Of a stretch of 64,000 nt of DNA, positions 62,454-64,000 are shown piece after piece (positions within the stretch are counted from its first letter, which is position 1; each line of letters begins with the position of its first letter). Origin of the DNA: Agrocybe praecox (Eukaryota > Basidiomycota > Agaricomycetes > Agaricales > Agrocybaceae). The position numbers and the translations under genes are program-made. Location: the NCBI GenBank assembly GCA_964017145.1, contig OZ024842.1, positions 2,046,001 to 2,110,000 of the forward strand, in the 5' to 3' direction. The notes beneath the pieces are model-generated. The model searched no databases and was not told where the DNA came from. It worked only from the letters and a program-made list of their open reading frames with translations.

Positions 62454-64000
62454 CTATAAAACAAATTCATCAAATTTAGCTTTTGCGTTTTTCGCCAGTA
62501 ACATACCTATGAATGGAGGAAGATCAGCGGAGGCCACCCGAAGATGACGTCCTTCGACTCTTTGAAGCCGCCTTGTCAAGTTATCTATCGATGTATCACA
62601 CCACCCACGCAAATCACAAGCTGTTTGGAGTGAATTCCACAAATCTTCAAAGTCCATCTCCTCGGTCTCAAGTGATTCATGACGGACTGAGGTATCCACC
62701 GGGAAGGGCGATTCAAGACTGATAAGATCGACCCGAGTCGCCTGGAAACAAAATTCAGTAAATTTTCCCTGCGCCAAGAGAACGCATACCTCGGTATAGC
62801 GAGTCTGTGTCTTCTTTGTCTGGGACGATTCAGAGGGGCTATAGCGCTCTTCGGATAACCGTAGGTCATTAAACGAGTTTGCTAATGCGAGGTGTCCAGC
62901 CGTCAATGGCAAACTACTGTCATCTGACAAGATACCAGATTCGAAGTTTGAAAGGCCTTTACGGGGACTCGTTCCCATCCTAGAGTTCCTCAGAGGAGCA
63001 GGAATTTCTGGTCGAGCATATGCTGCATATTTGAGAGCTCCGACTGGTCGAGAAGATCTCGAAGAAGAGCGTGAATATGGGGAAGTCGATCGTATACTTT
63101 CAGATATCTGGTTTGGACGATAATTTTCCAGCGCGATTAGGAAATCTGGGAGCTAGTGATATCTGGGGTGAATTTCGTAAATACTATGCGGCGTGTAAAA
63201 TTTACTCACAGATGATGTCTGTAGATTTTCAATAATCTGTATTAGGCCGTCCTTGTTCTGAGAAAAATCAAGGAACTGTTTGCAACGCTGATTCAAAGTT
63301 AATCAATGGAATCCTACTTCTTAAAAGTAAATAAGTATACCAGTCGTGTGGCGCGTGATTTGGATTGTGATAATTCATTCACGACCTGTAAGACGTCCGC
63401 TGGGACCTCGTCGCATTCAGCCACAAGTCGAATCATGGCAATCAATAATGGCTCTTGAACTATGGCTAAAACACGGTGAGAAAGTCAAAGTAAGACGTGT
63501 CATATAACCATCACGCTTACTGGAGCATGTTCTCAGCCTCGACACCAGTGAAGAAAGAATCCGAGAAGGAGATGGTAATGATTTGGCTACTTCGGTCAAC
63601 AAAGCAGTTGCGATGACCAAGGCCGTTGGACCCAAATCATTTTGCTCATCTATCAGCTGTTCTATTAGATAGTCAGAGAAAGACGTAAGGAAGACAGAGT
63701 GTTCTATATATCGAATGAATGAGAGGATATCAATCTGTGTGTAATGATGAAGGTCTTTACCTGATACGTGGGCATTATTTAACGCTATTTCTATCACCTC
63801 TTTGAAAATAGGTAACGGCTTCATACCGCTTTCTAGGTGGTTAATCAATTCAAGCACTTGTCTTGCATATTCATCCCCTTCTGAGGCGTGACGAACAAAC
63901 CCAATGCTGAGAACACGAGCGGCAAATGTAGCTCTTTCCGTGGCATCGGGTTTCTTTTTCATCAAGAGGGATATTTGCGCGTCCAGAATGGCAGGGTCTA
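62454..64000 (-). CDS. Partial hypothetical protein, helical repeats (runs off window)
   Basis: The 3' part of a larger gene; the frame is still open at the window end (DPAILDAQISLLMKKKPDAT). The first visible exon is alpha-helical and ARM/HEAT- or VHS-like in pattern (FAARVLSIGFVRHASEGDEY, TALVIATALLTEVAKSLPSP). Later exons include FLDFSQNKDGLIQIIENLQT, LPDFLIALENYRPNQISESI and a Ser-rich linker. The final exons contain FEDLWNSLQTACDLRGWCDT and end LLAKNAKAKFDEFVL. Several introns separate these. I do not recognise the family; the ARM-like description rests only on hydrophobic pattern. Confidence 0.65.

Overview
This is a nuclear contig from a filamentous basidiomycete, most likely a wood- or litter-decaying Agaricomycete. 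The evidence is the many GT-AG introns of about 50-65 nt, the fungal-only DASH subunit Dad2, a WOPR (Gti1/Pac2) regulator, a CSC1/DUF221 channel, a TRP/Flc protein, and a secreted class II haem peroxidase of the ligninolytic superfamily. No bacterial operon, rRNA, CRISPR array or confident tRNA was seen.

Layout: 1-6.9 kb is gene-poor and holds only a compact WOPR regulator (minus, 1151-2293). 6.9-19.5 kb carries a membrane-anchored glutaredoxin-like protein without an active-site cysteine, an NmrA-like oxidoreductase, an FLVCR-type MFS transporter, a U1-type zinc-finger (WBP4-like) protein, a TRP/Flc membrane protein and mitochondrial ATP synthase subunit OSCP. 19.5-20.9 kb is ambiguous, with fragments that may be a small gene. 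20.9-33.6 kb has isoprenylcysteine methyltransferase, an O-fucosyltransferase-like enzyme, a canonical CPYS glutaredoxin, Dad2, the CSC1 channel and a Scy1-type pseudokinase. 34-38.3 kb is Mediator subunit MED14. 38.5-42.1 kb holds SLX1 with an unusual repeat-rich tail and a GNAT acetyltransferase. 42.6-50.6 kb holds PEP carboxykinase, the ER chaperone BiP, a PHD-finger protein and a TspO-like membrane protein. 50.6-57.8 kb is an accessory stretch: a minisatellite, a decayed class II peroxidase and an intact one. 57.8-64 kb has DNA primase small subunit, a conserved hypothetical and a gene leaving the window.

The genes are mostly unrelated housekeeping genes in divergent or convergent pairs, with no clear cluster. 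Shared themes: (i) the ER and secretory pathway (BiP, O-fucosyltransferase, two type II glutaredoxins, TRP/Flc); (ii) genome maintenance and chromosome segregation (SLX1, PRI1, Dad2); (iii) transcription and splicing (MED14, WOPR, PHD, WBP4-like).

Most unusual points: a paralogous glutaredoxin pair in which one copy has lost its cysteine; SLX1 carrying repeated acidic/AT-hook cassettes and SUMO-interaction-like motifs; BiP ending in HSEL rather than HDEL; a class II peroxidase that by alignment lacks both the Mn2+ site and the catalytic tryptophan, beside a pseudogene copy; and very small exons of 10-25 nt, several encoding active-site residues. All exon structures were read by eye from splice signals, frame and family similarity, and were not checked with RNA data.
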